This document shows positions 1 through 5,311 of a DNA stretch of 9,641 nucleotides, piece after piece. The stretch is from CAZHBD01 sp964530555 (lineage in GTDB: Bacteria; Patescibacteriota; Saccharimonadia; Saccharimonadales; AWTP1-31). Within the stretch, counting starts at the first letter, position 1. Each line of letters opens with the position of its first letter. Location of the stretch: contig CAZHBD010000033.1 in assembly GCA_964530555.1 (NCBI GenBank), forward strand, positions 1-9,641. The letters run 5' to 3'. A model generated the notes under the pieces. It was not told where the DNA came from. It searched no databases and worked only from the letters and a program-made list of their open reading frames with translations. The position numbers were made by a program, and so were the translations under genes.

Positions 1-1149
1 CTGCTGGTCGGCGGCGGTTCCGGGGGGCATATCACCCCGGTGCTAGCGGTCGCTGAAGAAATAAAAAAACGCACTCCAGATACCAAGTTAGTCTACGTGA
101 TTGGTAGGGGTGATGCGCTCATTGACCTACCAGAAAAACATCCGGCAATTGATAGGGTACTGTCAGTACGAGCAGGGAAGTTTCGACGCTATCATGGGGA
201 GGGCTGGCGGCAATTCCTCGACGTGCCTACCATGCTCAAAAATATTCGGGACGCTGGTTATGTTGTTATAGGATTGGTCCAGAGTTGGCGATTAATTAAA
301 CGAGAGCGACCTGACAGCATCTTTATTAAGGGAGGATTTGTGGGTGTTCCGATTGGCTTGGCAGCAGCGATCCTGCGTGTGCCCTATATCACACATGATT
401 CTGACGCAGTACCCGGCTTGGCTAACCGTATTATTGCTCGATGGGCACGTAAACATGCGGTCGCTATGGATCCGACAGTATATTCATATCCACTAGATAA
501 AACTGTGCAAGTGGGTGTTCCCGTGGCGGCTGGCTACTCGTCTGTTACTAAGGTACAGAGAAGTGCCTGGCGTAAAGAACTGAATATTCCCGTCGATGCC
601 CAAGTTCTGTGTGTTACAGGGGGTGGCAATGGTTCGCTGCTGATGAATGAAACGATAACTAGCATTGCCGCAGAACTATTCCAAGAAAACACACGACTAT
701 TTATCATACACATCACTGGTCGTGGCAAAATACAGCCCGTTCAAGAGGCCTATAAAGACGTGAAGGGCAGGGTGCTTGTAGCAGAATTTGTCACAGACTT
801 TTACAAGTATAGCGGTGCCAGTGATCTGATTGTTACACGTGCTGGGGCTAATACTTTGGCTGATTTTGCTGCGCAAGCGCGCGCTTGCATCGTGGTACCT
901 AATCCGATTTTGACCGGGGGCCATCAATCAAAAAATGCTGAGGTGCTGGCTTCAAAACAGGCCATCATTAGTCTTGACGAAGAATTGCTAAGAAAAGACC
1001 CGAAACTGCTCGGTGCTGCTATCAGTGATTTACTCGGTGATCCAGCAAAGCGTCAGGAGCTTGGGGCGCACTTGCATGATCAAGCCGTCCCTGATGCTTC
1101 CAAGCGCTTGGCCGAACTAATCCTCACCGAAACACGCAGGAGAGCCTGA
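1..1149 (+). CDS. murG: MurG, UDP-GlcNAc:lipid I glycosyltransferase (5' end cut by window)
   Basis: MurG is the membrane-associated GT-B enzyme that transfers GlcNAc from UDP-GlcNAc to lipid I, making lipid II for peptidoglycan. The reading frame is open from base 1 and begins inside the first glycine loop (GGGSGGH, window codons 4-10). Only about 5-10 residues are therefore missing, and an ATG/CTG further in is not the start. Other family marks are HDSDAVPGLANR (codons 132-143), the second glycine loop GGGNGS (207-212), RAGANTLADF (280-289) and GGHQSKNA (306-313). The 382 codons present fit a MurG of usual to slightly long size. Residues differ from the common pattern: the usual HEQN is HDSD, and the Glu expected to contact the UDP-GlcNAc ribose (E269 in E. 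coli) is Asp at codon 288. The stop is TGA. It is followed 3 nt later by ftsQ, so the two are almost certainly co-transcribed from a promoter outside the window. Identification is secure. Confidence 0.95.
   Translation: MLVGGGSGGHITPVLAVAEEIKKRTPDTKLVYVIGRGDALIDLPEKHPAIDRVLSVRAGKFRRYHGEGWRQFLDVPTMLKNIRDAGYVVIGLVQSWRLIKRERPDSIFIKGGFVGVPIGLAAAILRVPYITHDSDAVPGLANRIIARWARKHAVAMDPTVYSYPLDKTVQVGVPVAAGYSSVTKVQRSAWRKELNIPVDAQVLCVTGGGNGSLLMNETITSIAAELFQENTRLFIIHITGRGKIQPVQEAYKDVKGRVLVAEFVTDFYKYSGASDLIVTRAGANTLADFAAQARACIVVPNPILTGGHQSKNAEVLASKQAIISLDEELLRKDPKLLGAAISDLLGDPAKRQELGAHLHDQAVPDASKRLAELILTETRRRA
1138..1142 (+). promoter_or_regulatory. Shine-Dalgarno sequence of ftsQ
   Basis: AGGAG lies within the last codons of murG, 10 nt before the ftsQ ATG at 1153. 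It fixes the ftsQ start. It is the clearest ribosome-binding site in the window and belongs to an operon-internal gene, while several promoter-proximal genes here lack one. Confidence 0.75.
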
Positions 1150-1152
1150 ACA

Positions 1153-2049
1153 ATGCGATTGCGGAGAACATCTACTGGGCCTCGGCAGCCACGTACGCAA
1201 AATCAGACAAATCGGACGCCAACTTTTTCCTATCGTGCCAATCGTCTGCCGGTTGAAGATGTTCGCGGCGGGGAGCGTAATAAGCCACAGCGCGTACGTA
1301 TCACATTCCGTTGGCAGCACGTGCCGACATATCTTATCGGAATAGTGCTAGTAGTTTCGGTAATCTACTCCGTAACATTAAGCACCAACCCGCGCCTAGT
1401 GGTTAAGAACGATCGTTACAGTTCGCTACTACACAATCAGGCAGTGTACCAGGAAGCTGCTGCCAAAGCACTGTCTGATAATCTTATGAGTCGGACAAAA
1501 ATTACGTTTGACTCCTCGGACTTTGATAAGCGCATGAAGCAGCAGTTTCCTGAACTAACAGCAACGGCAGTAACACTTCCATTGATGGGTCGGAGGCCAG
1601 TCGTGGAGGTGGTCGTCGGACAGCCTGCTCTTGTTATTCGTTCATCAAGTGGTCAATTCTTACTTGATTCTACCGGAAGGGTCATCGCTAAGTTGTCCAT
1701 GAAGCAGTTAGATAGCTTAACGCTACCAATTGTTGATGACCAGGGCAACCAATCTTATGAGCTAGGAAAGGGAGGACTCCCAAGTCAGTCGGTTGAATTT
1801 ATTACAACATTCATTACGGAGTTGGCGCAGGACAATATGAAGGTGCAGAGTGTGCAGCTGCCACCGACGGCTAGTGAAGCGCAGTTTAAGCTAGATAGCG
1901 AAACATACTACATAAAGACCAGCTTGCAGACGGATGTTCGTATTGCGGCTGGTAGCTATTTGGCGCTCAAGCAGAAGCTTGATAGCGAGCGAGCTAAGCC
2001 TGCTGAATATGTTGATGTACGCGTAGAAGAAAAGGTGTACTATAAGTAA
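1153..2049 (+). CDS. ftsQ: FtsQ/DivIB-type cell division protein
   Basis: FtsQ/DivIB is a single-pass membrane protein of the divisome that links early and late division proteins through its extracytoplasmic POTRA and beta domains. This 298-aa protein has a basic, Arg/Pro/Gln-rich cytoplasmic N-terminus (1-57), one membrane helix (about 58-77, YLIGIVLVVSVIYSV) and an outside part. A POTRA-like region spans about 80-150, then comes a typical FtsQ segment (FPELTATAV at 132-140, VVEVVVGQPALVI at 150-162, FLLDSTGRVIA at 169-179). The C-terminus YVDVRVEEKVYYK matches the usual FtsQ ending, a D-x-R followed by a short YY/K tail. The start is supported by AGGAG at 1138-1142, 10 nt before the ATG, inside the end of murG. 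Length and topology suit the family. In many bacteria murG, murC/murB and ftsQ are followed by ftsA and ftsZ, but here ftsQ is the last gene before a long convergent spacer. Confidence 0.85.
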   Translation: MRLRRTSTGPRQPRTQNQTNRTPTFSYRANRLPVEDVRGGERNKPQRVRITFRWQHVPTYLIGIVLVVSVIYSVTLSTNPRLVVKNDRYSSLLHNQAVYQEAAAKALSDNLMSRTKITFDSSDFDKRMKQQFPELTATAVTLPLMGRRPVVEVVVGQPALVIRSSSGQFLLDSTGRVIAKLSMKQLDSLTLPIVDDQGNQSYELGKGGLPSQSVEFITTFITELAQDNMKVQSVQLPPTASEAQFKLDSETYYIKTSLQTDVRIAAGSYLALKQKLDSERAKPAEYVDVRVEEKVYYK

Positions 2050-2062
2050 CTTCTGACCCGCG

Positions 2063-2198
2063 TAGGGGAGAGGCTTGGTAGGTACGGCTTTGATTGATTA
2101 GATATAAACTCAAGATAGTGGGCTCAGCAGGAAAAATACGTCCGGCCAAGCTATGAGCTAGCAGCAGTAAGGGCTGCCAAACCCCCCATTCTCCCCTA
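2063..2198 (+). ncRNA. Possible structured RNA (nested inverted repeats) after ftsQ
   Basis: A perfect 9-bp pair, TAGGGGAGA (2063-2071) with TCTCCCCTA (2190-2198), would close a 136-nt element. Inside it GCTTGG (2073-2078) pairs with CCAAGC (2146-2151), and GCAGC (2161-2165) pairs with GCTGC (2173-2177) over a 7-nt loop, giving a three-way-junction layout. It begins 13 nt after the ftsQ stop and has no T-run, so it is not a simple terminator. It lacks the hallmarks of SRP RNA (GGAA tetraloop motif), tmRNA (TTCGA arm) and RNase P RNA. A single 9-bp inverted repeat can occur by chance in a region this size; the nesting is what makes it worth listing. Either strand is possible. Confidence 0.25.
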
Positions 2199-2203
2199 AC
2201 TAT

Positions 2204-2220
2204 GTTCGTAAAATGTTCAT
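2204..2220 (+). repeat. GTTC direct-repeat motif, copy 1
   Basis: GTTCGTAAAATGTTCAT: two GTTC half sites exactly 11 bp apart with an A-rich spacer. The first 16 bp are identical to copy 2. The architecture resembles binding sites of OmpR/PhoB-type response regulators, which bind 11-bp-spaced direct repeats. That likeness is an inference from spacing only. Confidence 0.7.
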
Positions 2221-2239
2221 ATAGTTGTATTGCTAGTGT

Positions 2240-2268
2240 TTGTTTGAAAAACATACTAAAAATATATT
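2240..2268 (+). promoter_or_regulatory. Weak candidate promoter before the small ORF at 2318
   Basis: TTGTTT (2240-2245), a 17-nt spacer and TATATT (2263-2268) give a plausible sigma-A-type promoter with a start near 2275, just at repeat unit A. The -10 box is good (5 of 6) but the -35 is poor (3 of 6), and the region is AT-rich, so chance is a real alternative. Confidence 0.25.
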
Positions 2269-2275
2269 GATAACT

Positions 2276-2305
2276 AAAAGTCAAATATGGCAAATAGTGG
2301 GGTGG
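2276..2305 (+). repeat. Direct repeat unit A (64-bp period)
   Basis: AAAAGTCAAATAT-G-GCAAATAG followed by a G/T-rich end. It matches unit B at 2340 in about 26 of 30 positions (21 of 22 in the core). Weaker similarity extends upstream, sharing an AAA-n-ATATA element at the same distance. A third partial copy, AGTAAAATATGGCA, lies at 2537-2550. The 64-bp offset is not a multiple of three, so the repetition is at DNA level and not a protein repeat. Confidence 0.65.
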
Positions 2306-2317
2306 GTGGGGAAAGTT

Positions 2318-2425
2318 ATGAAAACATATAGAAAAGCACAAAAGTCAAATATTGCAAATAGCGTTGTGGAAAACTCGCCAGACGCTAGACGTGAAAAGCT
2401 GCGTGAAAAGCGACACGGCACGTAA
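2318..2425 (+). CDS. Candidate small basic protein, 35 aa
   Basis: This ATG-started ORF begins MKTYRKAQKSNIANS and ends in a charged Arg/Lys/Glu helix-like stretch (PDARREKLREKRHGT), giving a strongly basic peptide. A G-rich tract ending in GGGGA (2308-2312) sits about 5 nt before the ATG and may serve as a ribosome-binding site. A weak promoter may start near 2275. Direct repeat A lies in its leader and repeat B inside it, an arrangement that would suit self-regulation if the repeats are operators. No family is recognised. A short ORF like this can easily arise by chance. Confidence 0.25.
   Translation: MKTYRKAQKSNIANSVVENSPDARREKLREKRHGT
2340..2369 (+). repeat. Direct repeat unit B (64-bp period)
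   Basis: AAAAGTCAAATAT-T-GCAAATAG, one mismatch to unit A in the 22-bp core. It runs into TTGTGGAAAA (2364-2373), an 8-of-9 match to a DnaA box on the minus strand (TTTTCCACA). This unit lies inside the small ORF at 2318-2425, whereas unit A lies just before that ORF's possible ribosome-binding site. Confidence 0.65.
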
Positions 2426-2544
2426 CAGACACGTGTGGCCGCCAACACATAGTAAAGGGTCGTGGCAATTGAGTCTGAAAGTAGCATGAACTATGTGCGT
2501 GGCTTGCGCGGGAAGCATGCAATAACAGTCATCCAGAGTAAAAT

Positions 2545-2694
2545 ATGGCAGCACTCCCCTACACGGGACGTATCATTAATCAAAGCTTCATCAATAAACA
2601 AAGTCGCAAAATATACATTGTACGACGTTATGTCTATGTTTCGGGTGAGTGCTCTTTATACCCATCACTACTCATTGATGCCAATTTCTTATGA
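2545..2694 (+). CDS. Candidate small protein, 49 aa, just before a terminator
   Basis: The ORF begins MAALPYTGRIINQSF and contains an alternating segment, RKIYIVRRYVYVSG, that looks like beta-strand. It ends LLIDANFL with TGA. The stop is only 13 nt before the terminator hairpin at 2708, the spacing expected for the last gene of a transcript. Its ATG lies within a partial copy of the upstream direct repeat (AGTAAAATATGGCA). No convincing ribosome-binding site or promoter is seen directly upstream and no family is recognised. A random frame of this length stays open roughly one time in ten, so the terminator placement is the main support. Confidence 0.25.
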   Translation: MAALPYTGRIINQSFINKQSRKIYIVRRYVYVSGECSLYPSLLIDANFL

Positions 2695-2707
2695 TCATTT
2701 TCTGCTC

Positions 2708-2746
2708 CGCACCCTTCCCGGGTCCACGTGGGTGCGCTCCTTTTTT
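2708..2746 (+). terminator. Intrinsic (Rho-independent) terminator, plus strand
   Basis: CGCACCC (2708-2714) and GGGTGCG (2730-2736) form a 7-bp GC-rich stem around a 15-nt loop that itself contains CCCGGG. Four nucleotides later comes TTTTTT (2741-2746). On the minus strand no T-run follows, so it acts for rightward transcription. It lies almost 700 nt past ftsQ, so it either ends a very long 3' UTR or, more likely, serves an unannotated small transcript within this spacer. Confidence 0.65.
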
Positions 2747-2789
2747 AGTTGTTTCTGTATACTGCCCACTCAACTATTACATTTACCAA

Positions 2790-2805
2790 GTTCGTAAAAT
2801 GTTCA
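2790..2805 (+). repeat. GTTC direct-repeat motif, copy 2
   Basis: GTTCGTAAAATGTTCA, identical over 16 bp to copy 1 and in the same orientation, 586 bp downstream. It lies after the plus-strand terminator at 2708-2746. Confidence 0.7.
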
Positions 2806-2910
2806 CATTGAATATTTATTGACTATTATTTGAATCAAATTAGGTAGGACGGCCTTGGGTGGTTACTATAGCCAGACCATTCAAAACGAACTATATAGAC
2901 TACAGAAAGT

Positions 2911-2927
2911 GTTCGTAAAACGTTCAT
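2911..2927 (+). repeat. GTTC direct-repeat motif, copy 3
   Basis: GTTCGTAAAACGTTCAT matches copy 1 with one change (T to C) in 17 bp, same orientation, 19 bp from the stop of the MazG-like gene. An inverted partial site, CAAAACGAAC, sits at 2882-2891. ACGAAC there and GTTCGT in this copy could pair as a weak 6-bp stem, with TTTTG following on the minus strand. Confidence 0.65.
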
Positions 2928-2945
2928 GCCCTGCTCTACTATCGA

Positions 2946-3698
2946 CTAGCGGTCATCGCCGCCGCGTTTGTCGAACACGGTACCTTCGCTTATGCGTTGG
3001 TTGATCTTTGCCACGTTTTGCTGCAGCACATACTCATAATCGACATCGAATCGGTTTCGTAAGGTATGCATTGCTGAAATCACAAACAGCCCAGAGGCAA
3101 TAACGAGCTCTTGCTCATCTTTCAGTCGATCCTCACGGTGTTTTTGGATGAGGTGACCGCCAACATCGCGCATCATTCCTTTGGTCGCAGAGGCCAGGCG
3201 TCCCAGTGAGGCAAGAAACATGGGCCAACAGACTAGGCGTTCGGCTTGTTCGTAGCCTTCAGGGGTGGAGCGTGGATTACTGATGGTATCTAATGTTCGA
3301 GCCTGCAGCCCCGGTTCAACTACAAACGAGAAGTCGATGCCAAACCATTGTAAAAAATTGGCGAGGTACCAACTAACATCACCAAATTCTTTCAAGTGTC
3401 GAGCAATCGCGGTTGGCGACTCGGCTTGCGCAATTAGGGCCGTGTCTTGCAGTGACACCAGGGCGCCAAGACGGAAATAGCCGGTTTCAATCATATCGCC
3501 GCCAGTTATTTCATCAATCTCCTCCAATATGCCGTCATGATGATAGCGTACGGGGTTTTTACCGCGGATTGTGGCATGGCCATCGTCAAATACGACCATT
3601 GAATGAACCGTGGCTTGATACTCATCCATAAAGGTCAGATCGGCTGGCACCGTTTCTGCAATGCTGGCGTGCCCGTCATGGATTTGTAATTCAGCCAT
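2946..3698 (-). CDS. Atypical long MazG-like nucleotide pyrophosphohydrolase
   Basis: MazG-type all-alpha pyrophosphohydrolases cleave (d)NTPs to the monophosphate and PPi, often removing abnormal or excess nucleotides. From the ATG at 3698 the product is 250 aa. MDEYQATVH (about 24-32) resembles the first helix. LEEIDEI (58-64) provides the E-E-x-x-E metal-binding motif and EFGDVSWYL (104-112) the E-x-x-D motif. The C-terminus NVAKINQRISEGTVFDKR (228-245) matches the usual last helix of the fold. The spacing is odd: about 40 residues separate the two metal motifs, and roughly 100 extra residues precede the last helix, so the protein is over twice the typical single-domain length. A GTG at 3740 would add 14 residues but lacks support; AGG lies 5 nt before the chosen ATG. 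It is the last gene of a minus-strand operon with the sigma4-HARE gene. The fold call is good; the substrate is unknown. Confidence 0.7.
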   Translation of the reverse strand: MAELQIHDGHASIAETVPADLTFMDEYQATVHSMVVFDDGHATIRGKNPVRYHHDGILEEIDEITGGDMIETGYFRLGALVSLQDTALIAQAESPTAIARHLKEFGDVSWYLANFLQWFGIDFSFVVEPGLQARTLDTISNPRSTPEGYEQAERLVCWPMFLASLGRLASATKGMMRDVGGHLIQKHREDRLKDEQELVIASGLFVISAMHTLRNRFDVDYEYVLQQNVAKINQRISEGTVFDKRGGDDR

Positions 3699-3774
3699 AA
3701 GACCTAGTGTAATACACCGGACCAGACTTAGCACAAGCACCTCAGATACAGTTTATGCTTCGCGCAATACCTGC

Positions 3775-4230
3775 CTAACGACTGATTTGGGATAGTACTT
3801 GTTCGGTAAGAGCTATAACTGCGGCATTTACTACATACGTCGTGTCGCTGCATGCCAGTGCGGCATGAACTATACTCCCCGCTTCGACGGCATATTGTGC
3901 CAATTGTTGAGACCTGGGATAGGTCGATAGTTCGCGCGGACCCTGATATGGATCAATGCCAACTTTTTCTCTTGCCACAACGACCACTCCTTCAAACGGC
4001 AGAGGTTCTCTATCGATTGCTTCCACACCTCGCAGGCTGTAACGTAGTGCTCCATGCCCGTGACCATCAACTATCTTGTGAAAGGTATGTCCAGAAACCA
4101 CTTTAGACAGCCCAAGTACAACCTCGCAGAAACCTTCAACATGTTCACGTACTATAAAGTCCTTGCCTGTTTCAATAGCAAAAAGTCTCGGGCCGCTTCC
4201 GTCGGCTTTTTCTAGGTATGATTTCGACAT
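3775..4230 (-). CDS. Conserved-looking hypothetical protein, 151 aa
   Basis: I do not recognise a family. The 151-aa product appears soluble, with no signal peptide or membrane helix. Visible points are a His/Gly-rich stretch (GHTFHKIVDGHGHG, 47-60), a hydrophobic strand GVVVVARE (81-88) and a C-terminal helical part with many Ala/Val (about 107-150). The ATG lies 4 nt after the TAG of the sigma4-HARE gene, so the two are surely co-transcribed and probably translationally coupled, which fits the absence of a clear ribosome-binding site. It is followed 76 nt later by the MazG-like gene. The position suggests a role related to its partners, but nothing in the sequence says which. The tight coupling and matching coding strand make it a real gene. 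Confidence 0.7.
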   Translation of the reverse strand: MSKSYLEKADGSGPRLFAIETGKDFIVREHVEGFCEVVLGLSKVVSGHTFHKIVDGHGHGALRYSLRGVEAIDREPLPFEGVVVVAREKVGIDPYQGPRELSTYPRSQQLAQYAVEAGSIVHAALACSDTTYVVNAAVIALTEQVLSQISR

Positions 4231-4234
4231 AATG

Positions 4235-5269
4235 CTAATCGGCTAAGGCGTAGGTCGCTTTGGCAACGCGCTTGAACTGAGATTTGCCCTGTAGGTTCAA
4301 AAGGATGGTTGTCTCCTTGACCTGACGGCTCTTAAGGACACGCTTGACGATTTCATCGCGATGCAGTGGTTCGCCAGCTTCCTTGAGAACTTCGGTGATA
4401 ATGTCGGCGACAGTTCCTTTCTCGTAGCCCCACTCTTTGAGAGCGTAGATACCGCGACCGATGAGTACAAAGCGGCTGTCTTTGATGAGCTCGTTGTGAA
4501 TTGCTTGGGTAGTAACATCTTTGCGCTTGAATTCACTGTCTTTAATAGCTTTTGAGATCTCGTTGAAGTGCATTGGTTTGCCATTATCATGGAGAATGAC
4601 GTAGATCTTGTCGCGAATATTCTTTGGGTTGACCATTGGCCACTTTACCAAACCCCAGCGATTGTTCAGGGTAGCAATATTTTTGGAAACGCTGGCGATG
4701 GCGGCAACGTGCTTGTCGTCGTTATTGTTAACAGCTTCGGCAATCTTCTTGATGTTAGTTGGCTCGGCAATCTTCTTGATAGCGTCGATTACTTTGCTAA
4801 CGTGGTCTTTTAGAGCTTTTTCGTCGTGGGCTTCTCTGATGGCTACTGAGTGATGGTAATGATCATTATCATCAATAACAACTAACTTGGGGCTAAGTGA
4901 GGCCAAGAACGAAACACGTGCCTGGCTGAGGCGGTCGTTCTCCTTGGCTACTTTGGTAGTTAGGTCGCCGATACGAGCGACGTTACCGGCTTGTTGTAGC
5001 TCGGCAATAAAGCGCTTTTCAATCTCTTTGATGTTTGGAAGGTCGTTGGCCGAAGCTTTGAGGCGTTGCACTACAGCTTTCTCGAGCTGGCGGACACGCT
5101 CACGTGTAATGCCTAGTAGTTCCCCAATCTGCTCTAGCGTTTCTTTGCGATCAAACAAACCAAAACGACGCGAGACAATTTCGCGCTCTCGGCCACGCTC
5201 GATGGTGTCCAGGACACTTTCTACCATCTGTTCAACATCGAGATATGGGGTGCTATTTGCTTCTGCCAT
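4235..5269 (-). CDS. Sigma-70 region 4 protein with C-terminal HARE-type winged helices
   Basis: The 344-aa product begins with a sigma-70 region-4-like segment (about 11-74): RRFGLFDRKETLEQIGELLG followed by ITRERVRQLEKAVVQRL, the classic -35-recognising helix-turn-helix. There is no region 2 or 3, so it cannot act as a complete sigma factor. Four winged-helix-like segments follow: about 80-145, 148-212, 215-281 and 284-344. The last two (for example ILHDNGKPMHFNEISKAI with GRGIYALKEWGY, and VLKEAGEPLHRDEIVKRV with ATYALAD) fit the HARE-HTH domain known from the delta subunit of Firmicutes RNA polymerase and from some restriction and chromatin proteins. A role in modulating RNA polymerase is likely. 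The start is set by a strong promoter at 5312-5340 and AGGA at 5280-5283, about 10 nt before the ATG. It heads an operon with an unknown gene and a MazG-like gene. Domain assignment is firm; function is inferred. Confidence 0.85.
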   Translation of the reverse strand: MAEANSTPYLDVEQMVESVLDTIERGREREIVSRRFGLFDRKETLEQIGELLGITRERVRQLEKAVVQRLKASANDLPNIKEIEKRFIAELQQAGNVARIGDLTTKVAKENDRLSQARVSFLASLSPKLVVIDDNDHYHHSVAIREAHDEKALKDHVSKVIDAIKKIAEPTNIKKIAEAVNNNDDKHVAAIASVSKNIATLNNRWGLVKWPMVNPKNIRDKIYVILHDNGKPMHFNEISKAIKDSEFKRKDVTTQAIHNELIKDSRFVLIGRGIYALKEWGYEKGTVADIITEVLKEAGEPLHRDEIVKRVLKSRQVKETTILLNLQGKSQFKRVAKATYALAD

Positions 5270-5311
5270 TATTGTGGTTTCCTAACCTTATAACTGCTTG
5301 AATAAGCTTAA

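Larger units (their letters stand above)
2050..2945. other. Long convergent intergenic region, repeat-rich
   Basis: About 900 nt separate the end of ftsQ (plus) from the end of the MazG-like gene (minus). No conserved protein, tRNA or rRNA is recognisable. Visible contents are an inverted-repeat element at 2063-2198, three 16-17 bp motifs (2204, 2790, 2911), a pair of imperfect direct repeats (2276 and 2340), a G-run at 2299-2311, two small ORFs (2318-2425, 2545-2694), and a terminator hairpin with a T-run (2708-2746). The two long frames at 2240-2425 and 2462-2797 look non-coding as wholes; the second runs straight through the terminator. Confidence 0.8.

Noticed and set aside
40..1149. MurG starting at the internal codon at position 40
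   Set aside because: The frame is open to base 1 and the first glycine loop lies before position 40, so the true start is upstream of the window.
2063..2198. SRP RNA, tmRNA or RNase P RNA on either strand
   Set aside because: The SRP GGAA tetraloop context, the tmRNA TTCGA arm and the RNase P P4 core sequences are all absent.
2299..2311. G-quadruplex
   Set aside because: Only three runs of three or more G occur together, so a standard four-run intramolecular quadruplex is not supported.
1994..2341. 115-aa minus-strand ORF overlapping the end of ftsQ
   Set aside because: It overlaps the conserved FtsQ C-terminus antisense, has an odd composition rich in aromatic residues, His and Pro, and has no ribosome-binding site.
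2700..2750. T-box antiterminator/terminator
   Set aside because: The CCGCACCC...GGGTGCG plus T-run superficially resembles one, but no T-box consensus bulge or specifier stem is seen, and no aminoacyl-tRNA synthetase or amino-acid gene follows.
2462..2797. 111-aa plus-strand ORF in the convergent spacer
   Set aside because: It runs through the terminator hairpin and T-run, has a poorly spaced ribosome-binding site and is low in protein-like character.
2204..2927. CRISPR array or SOS (LexA) boxes
   Set aside because: The copies are too few and irregularly spaced for CRISPR. The GTTC half sites are direct, not inverted as in GAAC-n4-GTTC LexA boxes.
2050..2945. Chromosomal origin or plasmid-type replication region
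   Set aside because: Iteron-like repeats and one DnaA-like box are present, but there is no dnaA, dnaN or rep gene and no box cluster here. Kept only as an alternative for the repeats.
4568..5285. Several plus-strand ORFs opposite the sigma4-HARE gene
   Set aside because: They are antisense shadows of a gene with clear domains; their low-complexity Ser/Arg or hydrophobic content mirrors the codons of the real strand.
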